Shown here in pieces: positions 24,201-33,117 of a DNA stretch of 64,000 nucleotides. The notes beneath the pieces are model-generated. The model searched no databases. It saw nothing but the letters and a program-made list of their open reading frames with translations, and was not told the DNA's origin. The stretch covers positions 62,001-126,000 of the forward strand of contig JAMZAV010002186.1 in the NCBI GenBank assembly GCA_024449915.1, given 5' to 3'. The stretch's first letter is position 1, and each line of letters starts with the position of its first letter. The stretch is from Sweltsa coloradensis. Lineage: Eukaryota > Arthropoda > Insecta > Plecoptera > Chloroperlidae. Made by a program: the position numbers and the translations under genes.

Positions 24201-27200
24201 CAGAGCCCTATTTCCCTTCTTAACAACTTCTTGCACCTGATCCCCCCAACCCAAATCCTCTGCCAACATCACCCCTAAGTACTTATAAGTTCCTACTTTC
24301 TCCATAACAGCCCCCATTAAAGTGTATGTCCTACCTACCTTAATTATTCTTTGCGAGAAACCAACCACCTTACATTTATCTATGTTCAAACCCATCTTAT
24401 TTGCTGTGACATATTCGGTTCGTTCTGGTGTTGCTATAGGCCTATTCACATAGGCTAGCTATTATTTGCTGACGTCATCTAACAGACTGTGAGAAAACAT
24501 GACCCTATTTAACGTAGCATTTAGCCTATTGGACTTTTAAATAGGCCAACTGGGCCCAGGACGTAGTTAATAGGCCTACACAAGGTTTTTGTATTTTATT
24601 GGATTCACCATAACACTGCCTAACCTTAGTGCAGGTTTACTTCTGGTGTAGAAATCAATTAGGGCCAGTTTTTCTAGTGACATAAATAGGGCATATGGCA
24701 ATATGTTGACAAGAAGTTGAATAAGTTCAACTTTTGAGAAATTTTGACCAGATGTTGACGACGTTCAACCAATGGCTGACCGACATTTTGTCACGTGATC
24801 ATTTCGTTGAGTTGATCCACGGTGTGGGCTATTATAAAGCAAATTTTGTGGGAAGAAAGCCTTATTTATGCGAGTAATTTACACTAAAAAGTTATAAAAA
24901 TCGTACCCATTACAGATAAGACAGGGTGGGTAAAAAATGGTAAAAAAGTTTTCCCAAACAAGACTCGAACCGGAGATCCTTTGCGTGGTAGCCGAGCGCG
25001 CTCACCGTTGAGCCAGCAATAAACTGAAAATCTGCGCCGCTTGGAGCGGTAGCCTACTCATTACCCCGTTAGATATGCACGCAGACTCAAGATGAATATA
25101 AAAGCTTCGGGATGGCAATTAAGACACTTTTTAACTCTTTTATATCGATCTGCCAATACCTTTTTCATGTTATTTACAGCTGTATACGGCATAGGCCCCC
25201 TATGTAGCCCTACGTAATTACTATCTATATTGGTATGAAACAGTTTCAAAGTGGCAGTTCTCTCGACGGAATGTTCCAAATGTCCGTCAGCAGTTGATGG
25301 AAATGAGTGTAGTCTTGTCAACAAGTTGATAGTGTAACAAGACTTTTACATGTGTGAAGATCGAACCCACGCTGGACAGATCCAGCCACAGGCAAGGGGA
25401 GAGAAGGGGAGTTTCTCACGTCGAGGCCGGAGCTTGCTTCTAGTTTGGGGTGTAAAATACTCCCCTACTACAGGCTACATACTAGCTGATATAGGCCTAT
25501 ACATTTCATAGGCCTATATTCATATATTTTTTTTATCATGGCCTGAAACAGTTTTTTTAACTGAATAGGATAGCCTAGATGTTAAATAAATAAAAAAGTA
25601 AAAATAAATAAATGTTTCTGAGATGGACTTTGCCTCTTTTCTCGCCTCCTACGATTGGCAGGGAAATACCCCAGGGCCCAGACACGGTGAAAACTCAAAA
25701 CTGTTAAGTTATTAACTAGGCCTAACTATGTATTCTTATTTGTTGTTATTTGTTGTCCAAAATACATTGAAATTGAAAATAATTCAAATTAACAACCATA
25801 GGGAAATGCCCCAGTCATTGTTAGACGAGTGAGCAAGCCATGTGTTGAGTATCCAGGAACATCTGCATTAGAGTTGATTTATAGGCTACCTATATTTAGG
25901 CCTATATTAAGTTTAAATGATAAGAGTTTTGAGTTTACCGTGAGCTGGTAGGGTAGATAGATAGATGAAAGGTTGATGCACAATTGCCCGATAATGGGAA
26001 TTGAACGCTAACGGGAAGACGGTAACATTAAGGGCTATGATGCACAAAAGCCTGTGAAGCAGATGAAGTGTAAAAAAATATGCTTACAAACATCACAGCC
26101 TGTCTGAAATCTCTTGTAGCCTACACCAACACCAGCAATCATAAGTTAATTAAAGGGTCTGGAAGATAGGCCTACCGCCTACCTGCCATTATCAACCTCG
26201 CTCGTGAATATTCGGTTCGTTTTGGTGTCACTATACGGTAGGCCTATTCACATAGGCTAGCTATTATTCGCTGACGTCATCTAACAGACTGTGAGGAAAC
26301 ATGATGACCCTATTTAACGTAGCATTTAGCCTATTGGACTTTTAAATAGGCCAACTGGGCCCAGGGCGTAGTTAATAGGCCTACACAAGGTTTTTGTATT
26401 TTATTGGATTCACCATAACACTGCCTAACCTTAGTGCAGATTTACTTCTGGTGTAGAAATCAATCAGGGCCAGTTTTTCTAGTGACATAAATAGGGCAAG
26501 ACCTCTATACTTTTGACAATTCGCTGAAGCTAGCTAAAGGTGCCCAGTGTTCTCCCCAGGCCCGGACCGCCGGGCGGCCCTGCCGCCCGGCAATAAAAAT
26601 AAAAAAATAAAAAAAATTGATTTTTTTTTTTTTTTTTACTTAACAATTTGCGAATTTAATAACCTAACCGTCCACTAAACGTTCAAATGTCCCATCCCTA
26701 AACTGCAGCACAGATTGTAAACAACATCGTGGAGGCTAATCTCGCTGATCACTATAGAACCCGACAACTTGGAATGCATTTGAACGAAACACATAAGTTG
26801 GCAAAATGGCAATCATCGCTATGATCGTGAACATTAACTGCACACAAGGAGCACACACAAGTGAACAATTTTACCAATTTTCCAAGTTTATTGATTGCTA
26901 GGATGAATTTTAAAGTAATAAAAATGAAGTCATCAAATATAACAATGTTTCAAGTTGTAGTAATAGGGAATATTCCACTTAATATTTTATATTTTATTTT
27001 AATTCTTATTCATGTCCTAATAGTCACTGCACTTTTTTTTTATTAAAAAATGTTTTTTGTGAAATTTAAACAAGAATTAAATGGGTCCCCCAGTTTGCGC
27101 GCCAAAAACGAGCGTGCGCCATCTTTGGACGGTACTACGTCATAACTGTGTTGAGTCAAGGCCAATTGGAAACTAAATGTACGTATATTTGTACATATTT

Positions 27201-30193
27201 ACATACAGACGGCGGTGCTCGCCCATCCGCTCAACACAAACAACTCTACAGGGATGTACATTTTCACCGTCTTTTTTTTTTTTTTCGTATGTGACAGGAG
27301 ATTTCGCGAGATCATTGTGATAAAGAATAACGAGCATTTTGTCTTGAGTTTTTGCATAGCCTAGGACTATCATGGTATTCTTTATCTACAATAGGCTTTA
27401 ATTAGTCATCAAAGTAAGGTTTTTGTGCGGGATGTGTGTCAGAACATGAACGTGCAGGCCTAGGGTTGACAAGTTAAGCCTAGGGCTTGTCAAGTGAGTA
27501 ATTTTAGTATTCACATACCAATGCCTATATCCTACAGGAACGATTGGCCTAGACTGTTGTATTATAAATAATTTTCTACGTCTAGGCCTAGACCTTGGAC
27601 TGTTACAGTTTTGTTTTTTGATTGCAATGTCAACTTTTCTCGTTTTCTGGCTAGGCGTTAAATGTAAAATGTCCGCCATCTGTTTACATTACTGTAGGCT
27701 ACGCTAGGCGCTGCTTTGTTTAAAACACCGCCGTCTTGATGTATATCTCGATCCTACTTTAATACTATTCCAACATCTTTGGTCTGGATGTATGTTTATC
27801 CAGACGGCGTTAAATCAACACAGTTCTGACGTCACAGTCGTTTTTGCCGCTTTAAAAAAGTGCTGCTTTTAAAACGGCTATAAATCACTGGATTATTATT
27901 TCACGGAAAAACAAAGTACATATTTGTAATCGGGACGAAATAGGCCTACTTCTTCTAAAAAATCTATTCGTACAGTATTTGGCGGAAGTGGAATATTCCC
28001 TATTGTAAACCTACAAATTTTAGATAACATCATCACCTTTATATGGGTCTATTGTAGGCCTACTCATTGTAGCAATAGGACTACAGTATAATTCTAATTC
28101 ACATAGCCTACATTACAAAGGAGAAAATAGACTTAGACTATGATTTCAATCAAATTTGAAATGTTTACAGGCCTACTTCATCCCACTAAACCAACAAAAG
28201 TAACCTACTTTAAAAGGGCTTCGAAAACCTCTAAAACTCACCAAATCGAATCTAGGATCTAAATTTTTTCCGAGGGCAAGCCCCCGAACCCCCACTATTT
28301 TTGGCGCTACCCGCGAGTACCCGGCAATGTTCATGAAATACCCAGTGAACATTTTTTTCTGGGGAGAACACTGGGTGCCCAATACGAAATTTGCCGAGCG
28401 AGTGTCGGTGGTGTCAGTAAAAGATTAGGCTAGTAGGCCTACCCTTGATTTACTTCTGACCCCGATCGTACATCAGCTGATAAATTTAGTATAGACTAGA
28501 CTTTTAACGGACAACTTAGGCTAAATCTAAATGGTTCCGGACATCTGGTAATGTACGTTATGGAAAGCTAAATCTTGGCGAAGTTCCCGTTGTCGCTGCC
28601 AGGGTACGGGAACGAAAAGCTTTATTGTGCATCATGACGTTAGTCAACACTAGATTTCTTCCCGTAGGCGTTATCGTTCCCGTTGTGGTTATCGGGCAAT
28701 TGTGCATCGACCTTAATGGCACACCAAACTGAAGACCATTATGCACCAATTTATCCTAGGGAATAAAGGGAGAAAATACCCATTCCATAAACAGGGGGAG
28801 GAAGGGGAAAGGAGGTAGGCCTAGGCCTAGGTTAGGGGCCTATCACGTCTTGCACGTCGTCTTTGTCCAGAGCACGAGCCTGTGACTTAGGGACCACAAA
28901 TGTTTATCCAATGATTAAAATCAATCACTACGTATATCACAGCCCTCAATCCGAATTGACTGAATTCGGTTTGAGTTCAATTCGGTTTGACTTGAAGTGT
29001 ATATCACGGACATTCGAAACGACTTCCTCAATCCTATTTCGATTCGAATTGAAGTTGTTGTTGTTGCAGTTTAAATTGATGCTACAAGATTCTATGAATA
29101 ACACTTGAAAATACTATGTACTTGTATCTCTACCTACAGCTACGTAAATATAAAGCCTTATGTCTTTATTAAAGCCTCCAAGACGCCATTTATTGTAAAC
29201 ATGTAATAAACACCGCCTGCCTAATAATGGTATTCACTGAAATCTAAATCTCTAAGGCAGTTTTCAATCCGTATTGAATGCGTATTGAACTGTATATCAA
29301 GCAATTTACTCATGTCAGTCCACTTTGGAAAGTGGATTGACTTCAATGCGAATCGAGTGTGTATATCAAGAGACTCAAACCGAATTGAACTCGAACCGAC
29401 TTGAGTCAATTCGGATTGAGTCTCTTGATATACACACTCGATTCGCATTGAAGTCAATCCACTTTCCAAAGTGGACTGACATGAGTAAATTGCTTGATAT
29501 ACAGTTCAATACGCATTCAATACGGATTGAAAACTGCCTTAGAGATTTAGATTTCAGTGAATACCATTATTAGGCAGGCGGTGTTTATTACATGTTTACA
29601 ATAAAATGGCGTCTTGGAGGCTTTAATAAAGACATAAGGCTTTATATTTACGTAGCTGTAGGTAGAGATACAAGTACATAGTATTTTCAAGTGTTATTCA
29701 TAGAATCTTGTAGCATCAATTTATACTGCAACAACAACAACTTCAATTCGAATCGAAATAGGATTGAGGAAGTCGTTTCGAATGTCCGTGATATACACTT
29801 CAAGTCAAACCGAATTGAACTCAAACCGAATTCAGTCAATTCGGATTGAGGGCTGTGATATACGTAGTGATTCACCGGGTCACACATAACCTAACTTTTA
29901 AATCTCTAGTAGGCCTAGGGCCTAGGCCTAGTAGGGCCAAGGGTTAGTCTGGGCATAGGCCTATATGCTACTAATACTATATTACAACATCTTTGGCCTA
30001 TATGCCTAGCTGAGACGTGAATTGGGATGTACAACGCAAAACTAAAACTAGGCTAGGGGCCTAGGCCTATTGTCATTGGCCAAGGCAACTGTCAAAATGT
30101 GCATTATTTACGCCCTAGGCCTAGCCTGTTATGAGAAAAAACTTTCTGCTGGCCGCCAAAGCATCGGTTATTCGATACTAAAGTGAGAGACAT
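11001..30193 (-). CDS. ESD: S-formylglutathione hydrolase (esterase D), 5 exons
   Basis: This cytosolic serine hydrolase cleaves S-formylglutathione to glutathione and formate, the last step of glutathione-dependent formaldehyde detoxification. Five coding exons (30193-30126, 23053-22866, 20323-20134, 16803-16581, 11180-11001) sum to 849 nt: 282 codons plus stop, the same length as the human protein. Phases match at every junction (2,1,2,0). The protein opens [14 protein letters not shown]. It carries [11 protein letters not shown], the nucleophile box GHSMGG (Ser149) and GYDHSY with the catalytic His261. The acid is the second Asp of GKDDQ (Asp227). Intron 1 needs a GC donor; all the others are GT-AG. 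Family identification is by recognition of these motifs; the alternative of a pseudogene is unlikely because no stop or frameshift is present. Confidence 0.96.
11651..12452. mobile_element. hAT-type element in ESD intron 4
   Basis: Termini are TAGGGTTGCCGTCGAT and its counterpart TCGAACGGCAACCCTA. An imperfect 8-bp duplication (ATAAACAC / ATAAATGC) flanks it. Both ends are rich in repeated ATCGATTATCGATA words. It is 802 bp with no transposase. Confidence 0.75.
12453..13272. other. intron 4 filler; 44-bp tandem duplication
   Basis: Around 12560-12630 the word CCCGTCTGTCAGACGTGG is repeated once with a few changes, just before a TTAA. This resembles the edge of a piggyBac-like element, but no second end was found. 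The rest is AT-rich and unassigned. Confidence 0.4.
13273..14612. mobile_element. possible terminal-inverted-repeat element
   Basis: TAGAGTAGGATTCA at the left and its inverse TGATTCCTACTCTA at the right match with one difference. No target duplication is visible and no transposase remains. Inside are a run of about 17 G near 13670 and a dense cluster of TAGGCCTA words (13590-13870). Confidence 0.35.
14985..15775 (+). mobile_element. non-LTR retrotransposon 3' fragment (RT C-terminus)
   Basis: A 190-codon frame (14998-15570) reads [48 protein letters not shown] and SCRLWNDLP. These are the standard post-catalytic motifs of CR1/Jockey-type reverse transcriptases. The catalytic palm is missing, so the copy is 5'-truncated. 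A 3' untranslated region of about 200 nt ends in an AATAAATAAA-type tail at about 15770. It lies antisense to ESD in intron 4. Confidence 0.85.
15891..15974. repeat. 26-bp inverted repeat (hairpin)
   Basis: Arms at 15891-15916 and 15949-15974 (starting AAAACCTTTAACGT) match with one mismatch around a 32-bp loop. No function is assigned. It lies in ESD intron 4. Confidence 0.8.
16581..16803 (-). CDS. ESD: ESD coding exon 4
   Basis: It starts with C completing Ser149, then encodes [15 protein letters not shown] through LEILIDQ. The acceptor is GTTTCAG and the donor is CCAG followed by GTAATA, phase 0. It has one extra residue (GSQEGDNW) compared with the human loop, which moves the later catalytic residues by one. 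Confidence 0.96.
16807..17990. other. ESD intron 3, unassigned part
   Basis: AT-rich. No gene or element is resolved apart from short homopolymer runs. Confidence 0.5.
17992..18040. repeat. (GA)n microsatellite
   Basis: A GA dinucleotide run directly abuts the 3' tail of the next retrotransposon, which may have targeted it. Confidence 0.95.
18041..18890 (-). mobile_element. non-LTR retrotransposon 3' fragment with ATATCAA tail
   Basis: The minus-strand frame 18888-18448 reads [33 protein letters not shown] and [12 protein letters not shown], the C-terminal motifs of a CR1/Jockey-like reverse transcriptase. The 3' end on this strand is AATAAATATCAA repeated (18041-18069). This short tandem tail is typical of elements that end in a microsatellite rather than poly(A). 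A (CTA)n run interrupts the 3' untranslated region. Confidence 0.82.
18218..18270. repeat. (CTA)n trinucleotide repeat
   Basis: About 17 CTA/TAC units in a row lie inside the 3' region of the adjacent retrotransposon. Confidence 0.95.
19525..19916 (-). mobile_element. non-LTR retrotransposon C-terminal fragment
   Basis: The minus-strand frame 19909-19586 reads [30 protein letters not shown] and DRREWSKLV. This is the widespread C-terminal tail of endonuclease/reverse-transcriptase polyproteins in animals. Flanks share TCTTAAGTA (19516-19524 and 19917-19925), a likely target duplication. It is an inert fragment in ESD intron 3. Confidence 0.85.
20134..20323 (-). CDS. ESD: ESD coding exon 3
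   Basis: It encodes [19 protein letters not shown] through NMSIMGH. The acceptor is CCTTTGTAG and the donor is CACAG followed by GTAAGA. It ends with AG of the catalytic serine codon, so the nucleophile codon AGC is split by the intron. Confidence 0.95.
20441..21213. mobile_element. hAT-type element, family 2, in ESD intron 2
   Basis: Termini are TAGGGATGGGCAAATACG and CGTCCCATCCCTA, with a perfect 8-bp duplication CTAGATAC (20433-20440, 21214-21221). It is 773 bp with no transposase. Both ends carry repeated AAACGTTTA words. Related pieces occur at about 26640-26700 and 60529-60760. Confidence 0.93.
21556..22766. mobile_element. Tc1/mariner-type MITE built of iterated 16-mers
   Basis: Termini GGGTAAGTGGGGTAAATAGG and ATTTACCCCACTTACCCC are flanked by TA (21554-21555, 22767-22768). 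The pre-insertion site survives at about 22825-22850, which confirms the TA duplication. About ten copies of GGGGTAAATGGGAACA or its inverse are spread through the 1.2 kb. There is no transposase. It lies in ESD intron 2, about 100 bp past the end of exon 2. Confidence 0.88.
22767..22895. repeat. 74-bp tandem duplication of exon 2 end and donor
   Basis: The sequence from AACAAAGTAGGCTATC to GATACGATGAT occurs twice in tandem. Its first copy is split by the MITE at 21556-22766. The unit includes the last 28-30 nt of ESD exon 2 and the GTAAGA donor. The intron therefore holds a second, downstream copy of an exon fragment with a functional-looking donor (about 22792-22821). Confidence 0.85.
22866..23053 (-). 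CDS. ESD: ESD coding exon 2
   Basis: It encodes [15 protein letters not shown] through SPDTSP. The acceptor is CTATTTAG before TTCAGAAC. The donor is CCAA followed by GTAAGA, phase 1. The last part of this exon and its donor are duplicated immediately downstream (see 22767-22895). Confidence 0.93.
23566..24411 (-). mobile_element. non-LTR retrotransposon 3' fragment, family R1
   Basis: The minus-strand frame (about 24410-23646) reads [60 protein letters not shown] and REWNDL. This is the fingers/thumb C-terminus of a CR1/Jockey-like reverse transcriptase. The 3' end has repeated TTATG units (23566-23586). It is 5'-truncated. A second, more decayed member of the family is at 32585-32895. It lies in ESD intron 1. 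Confidence 0.86.
24412..24693. repeat. intronic direct repeat, copy 1
   Basis: About 280 bp starting TATTCGGTTCGTT is repeated at 26209-26498 in the same orientation with a few substitutions and small indels. It holds no coding content. Copy 1 abuts the 5' edge of the retrotransposon fragment. Confidence 0.85.
24960..25020 (-). mobile_element. tRNA-like SINE head
   Basis: The minus strand has TGGCTCAACGGTGAGCG (box A with a D-arm) and CCGGTTCGAGTC (box B) at tRNA spacing, but no clean anticodon arm or acceptor stem. It is read as a SINE head or dead tRNA. A weaker box B-like GGGTTCGATC lies at about 25350 on the same strand. Confidence 0.5.
25025..26208. other. ESD intron 1, unassigned
   Basis: AT-rich with many TAGGCCTA words and a short ATAAATAAATAAA patch near 25590. 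No gene is supported. Confidence 0.5.
26209..26498. repeat. intronic direct repeat, copy 2
   Basis: Partner of 24412-24693, with a few substitutions and small insertions such as CGGTAGG near 26233. Confidence 0.85.
26546..28372. mobile_element. hAT-type element, family 3, in ESD intron 1
   Basis: Termini are AGTGTTCTCCCCAGG and CTGGGGAGAACACT, with a 7/8 target duplication (AGGTGCCC / GGGTGCCC). The 1.8 kb contains no transposase. It appears to hold a nested inverted-repeat element (26963-28004) and a stray end of the TAGGGATGGG family near 26690. Confidence 0.8.
26963..28004. mobile_element. nested inverted-repeat element
   Basis: ATAGGGAATATTCCACTT on the left is inverted at the right end (AAGTGGAATATTCCCTAT). 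A second inner inverted pair, ACGTCATAACTGTGTTGA with TCAACACAGTTCTGACGT, lies at about 27137 and 27815. Target duplication is not clear. Confidence 0.55.
28923..29872. repeat. 950-bp near-perfect palindrome (fold-back MITE)
   Basis: Two arms of about 465 bp are inverse copies that meet at about 29387-29397 with a loop of about 10 nt. Open frames of the same 82 residues appear in both directions at 29221-29469 and 29325-29573, confirming near identity. Arm ends read AATCACTACGTATATC. The words GTATATCA and TCAATCCGAATTGA recur at ends and centre. No target duplication or transposase is visible. It lies in ESD intron 1, about 250 bp from exon 1. Confidence 0.92.
30126..30193 (-). CDS. ESD: ESD coding exon 1
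   Basis: It encodes [14 protein letters not shown] followed by QQKVFSHN and the first two bases (AG) of a serine codon. The ATG is at 30193-30191. The exon ends AACAG followed by GCTAGG, so the donor is GC rather than GT. Joining to exon 2 here gives [10 protein letters not shown], which lines up with the known family sequence; the nearest downstream GT would add five foreign residues and shift the frame. Confidence 0.88.
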
Positions 30194-30301
30194 AGTGCTT
30201 TGCAAACGTACTGGATTACGAAACAAGTCTTCTCTTATAATATTTTTGATAAACTTTTGTCGCTGAAAGAGTTTACGTATCATTCTTCTTTAGGTGGCCA
30301 C

Positions 30302-30317
30302 TAACGTCACTTCCGCC
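30302..30317 (-). promoter_or_regulatory. ETS/CRE-like composite site upstream of ESD
   Basis: The minus strand reads GGCGGAAGTGACGTTA, about 110 bp upstream of the ESD start codon. CGGAAGTG is the ETS core and TGACGTTA resembles a CRE half-site. This fused arrangement is known from animal housekeeping promoters. Function is inferred from sequence and position only. Confidence 0.5.
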
Positions 30318-30519
30318 AGTGATGGCCAGTGGAATGCTCGCTGTGGCCACCACAAGCAGAACGCGGGAACTATAGACTGAATTTGATTTCTTTGCAAGGA
30401 TGCAAAGGTGATTGTAGGGCCTACACATTGTGATTTTACGCATACATAGATATTATTTCATTTCATTTTATCAGCAATCAGCAGCAGTAGTATCATAGTA
30501 TGAAGCAGTAGTAGCAGTC

Positions 30520-31093
30520 TTGTTGGATGAGCGTAGCGAGCGAAGCGAAGATTCCATTCTACTACACTGGAGAAAAAAATCCGGAATGTTTTTTTTCTTT
30601 CTTTGTATTTTTGTCTGTTTGTCCACACGATTCCGGCTAAACCGATACTCCGATTGCGATGAAATTTTATGGAGACCTTCGAAATCTCTGAACTTAGAAC
30701 TGCCACGTTCGTTTTTGAGCGCAATCGGAAAAGTATTTCTCATGAAAACCACAATTTTACGATTTTTTTTCGATTTAAAAAAAAATCTTCGACTTATAAC
30801 ACCTACATGCTTTATCCGATTTTAATGATTTTTTCACAGAACCTTTATTTTATGAATTAAGATATTCGTGTTAAATTTGAGCGCAATCGAGAAATTATTT
30901 CTTATAAAAATCGCAATTTTACGTTTTTTTTCTTTTTTTAACAATTACGATTAATTTAAAAAAATTAAAGTTAATTTTTTATTTAATTTAATTTTTAAAA
31001 AAATCTTCAACTTAGTAATGATTTTTTCAAAGAACAACAGAAAATCCGCATAACAAATGGCAGCTCAATGCACCAATTACGCTCATCCAACAA
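30520..31093. mobile_element. MITE with TTGTTGGATGAGCGTA ends
   Basis: A 16-bp perfect terminal inverted repeat (30520-30535, 31078-31093) bounds 574 bp. The left end continues with GCGAGCGAAGCGAAG, a purine-rich word also found at the end of the 0.7-kb repeats at 37649 and 43690. The interior reads like the common GTCTGTTTGTCC...GATTGCGATGAAATTT repeats of invertebrates. There is no transposase. Confidence 0.75.
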
Positions 31094-31194
31094 CGCGGCG
31101 GGACTTAAGCGTTTTCCTAGTATATATATATATATAAAGTATGAGCTTGTTATTCTGTCAACGCACTCAATTTTTATCCTTGGGACCATAGAAT

Positions 31195-32285
31195 TCTGTC
31201 AATGAATGAAATTCTTGATCCATAAGCCAGGCCTTGACCTCATTCTTTAAAACAGCTTTCCCCAATGTTTAGTTTAATTTTGTCAGGCAGTCGGTTAAAT
31301 ACTTGGACACCTGCCTGTACAGGGTCGTCCTCTCCTAGTCTAAGCCTAATAAAATGGCTGTGTAAGTCCTCTCTCTGCATGGTGGTGAACACTACTATTC
31401 CTTTCAAAATACTGTGGATTGTCGTTGACGAGCATAGCCACATCCAAAATGTAGAGACAAGTTACTGTCAATATCCTGTGATCTAAATTTATTCCTGCAT
31501 GATGCTCTGCTATGTAGTTTTGCGAGAATTCGGACTGCCCTTTTCTGAATCCTAAAAATTTGTATTATAGAAGTTGCATTCCCCCAAAACAAAATGCCAT
31601 ATTGTATTATAGATTGGCAGAACCACGTTCGGGCTACAACGCTTAGTTACACTACTTAACACAAAGCATGCTGTGCTTAATTTACCACACACCTTCTGAA
31701 CATGCTCTGCCCACTTTAATTTATAATCCACCCTCAATCCCAAAAAAGCTGGATGTTCCACTGGAGTAAAAGTTTCCCCTTCATACTGAAAGCAAAGATT
31801 AGTCATGTGCTGAAAGGATCCCTGTGATAGGTTCCCTTTCGTCTGAAAAGCTAATATCTGGGTTTTTAAACAGTTAAGTTTTAATTTGTTAGCCTCAAAC
31901 CATTCGGCGAGGGCTTGGAGTATCTCAATGAATTTAGCTTCAAGACCCATACTGCACAGTGCTCTAATGATCACGCTTGTGTCATCCGCAAATAGGACCA
32001 CACAGTATCCCTGAGCTATATTATTTGGCAGGTCATTAATATAAATTATAAAGAAAACTGGCCCTAATATTGAGCCCTGCGGCACTCCGTATCGAACCGA
32101 CCTCCAATCGGATGTCGTAGCTCTAATTCCCCTGCCAATGGCGACCCTCTGCTTCCTATTGGTTAAATATGATTCAACCCATGAAAGAGCAGTCCCTCTT
32201 ACCCCCAGATGCCGAAGTTTACCTAGTAGCAGGCTATGATTCAAGGTATCGAACGCCTTTGAGAGGTCACACATAATTGCCCCTT
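31195..32285 (-). mobile_element. Jockey-like non-LTR retrotransposon, RT domain, frameshifted
   Basis: The minus-strand frame from 32274 reads DLSKAFDTLNHSLLLGKL, GVPQGSILGP, INDLP and the catalytic box VVLFADDTSV, then NKLKLNCLKTQ and FLGLRVDYKLKWAEHV. The palm is intact. Near 31590 and 31440 it shifts frame and goes on as IFRIQKRAVRIL and then FNRLPDKIKL. The 5' end is truncated just before the DLSKAFD motif. It is an inert copy upstream of ESD. Confidence 0.9.
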
Positions 32286-32584
32286 TAGTACACCTATAGT
32301 AGCCTACTATAGATGTTCATCAATGTATGCATGGCATACGCAAGTTCGGTTGTAGTAGATGCTCCTGCGTTGATCACTAATCGGTGGCAGGTTTTATCTC
32401 CTTCCTCAACATATTATTTCCTTTCTACGCCAAATTCTCTTCATTAGTAGGCCCTATCCTTCGTTATTCTGTTCCCTTCACATTCCTTCTCTTTCTCTCT
32501 CTCCTTAGTTTGCTCCCTCATCTTCATCCTATACCTCATTTAGGCTTCGGTCTCCCATTGGCAGAGGTTTCGACTGTAATACTT

Positions 32585-32895
32585 TGAGGTTCTTTTCACC
32601 CACTCCCCACGACATCCATATTTGTACCCTGTATAAATCAACGGATCAATAAAAACTTGAACCGAGACTATTCCACTCGACCACTGATCTTGCCTGGCCA
32701 ATGGCCATGATGAGTATTTGCCCACATCCGTCTTATAAGTTTCCAAATTCCCTCTCATACTTCCACCCATGATCCCCTCTAGGTAGGTGGCTCTAGTTAT
32801 TCCCTTATTAAGTTCACCCCATCCCTCATGGTTTCTCGAGATCCTATACATTTTGCCCAAGCATTTTCCTTCTATCCTCTTCCTCTAGTTTTTCC
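32585..32895 (-). mobile_element. non-LTR retrotransposon fragment, family R1, decayed
   Basis: The frame 32860-32540 reads GKMYRISRNHEGWGELNKG, YLEGIMGGSMRGNLE and KTDVGKYSSWPL. It parallels the C-terminus of the copy at 23566-24411 ([28 protein letters not shown]). Confidence 0.75.
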
Positions 32896-33042
32896 CACCC
32901 AACCAGTTGCAATGCAAATGGGGCAGGACAAATTGTTTTACAACAGTTACTTATTTCCTTGTTAAAAGCTAACTTTTAAAATATCATGATTATACTTTTT
33001 TATTTATTTATTTTTTATTTATTTATTTTATTATTTTAATCC

Positions 33043-33115
33043 GTCTCGGTGGTCTAGTTGGCTAAGGCGTCCACCCGGAAAGTGGGAGACTCGGGTTCGT
33101 ACCCCGATCGGGATG
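33043..33115 (+). tRNA. tRNA-like cloverleaf (anticodon GGA), probably pseudo
   Basis: 73 nt fold into a full cloverleaf. The acceptor is GTCTCGG/TCGGGAT (three G-U pairs), the D stem GTCT/AGGC, the anticodon stem TCCAC/GTGGG with loop CCGGAAA, and the T arm TCGGG/CCCGA. Box A is TGGTCTAGTTGG. A TTTTTT run follows at once, as for Pol III termination. Against a working tRNA-Ser: the variable loop is short, position 33 is C instead of U, and the T loop TTCGTAC lacks the usual A58. A SINE head or decayed tRNA is more likely. Confidence 0.45.
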
Positions 33116-33117
33116 GA

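Noticed and set aside
29221..29573. Two 82-residue frames of nearly identical sequence
   Set aside because: They are the two strands of the 950-bp palindrome, not genes.
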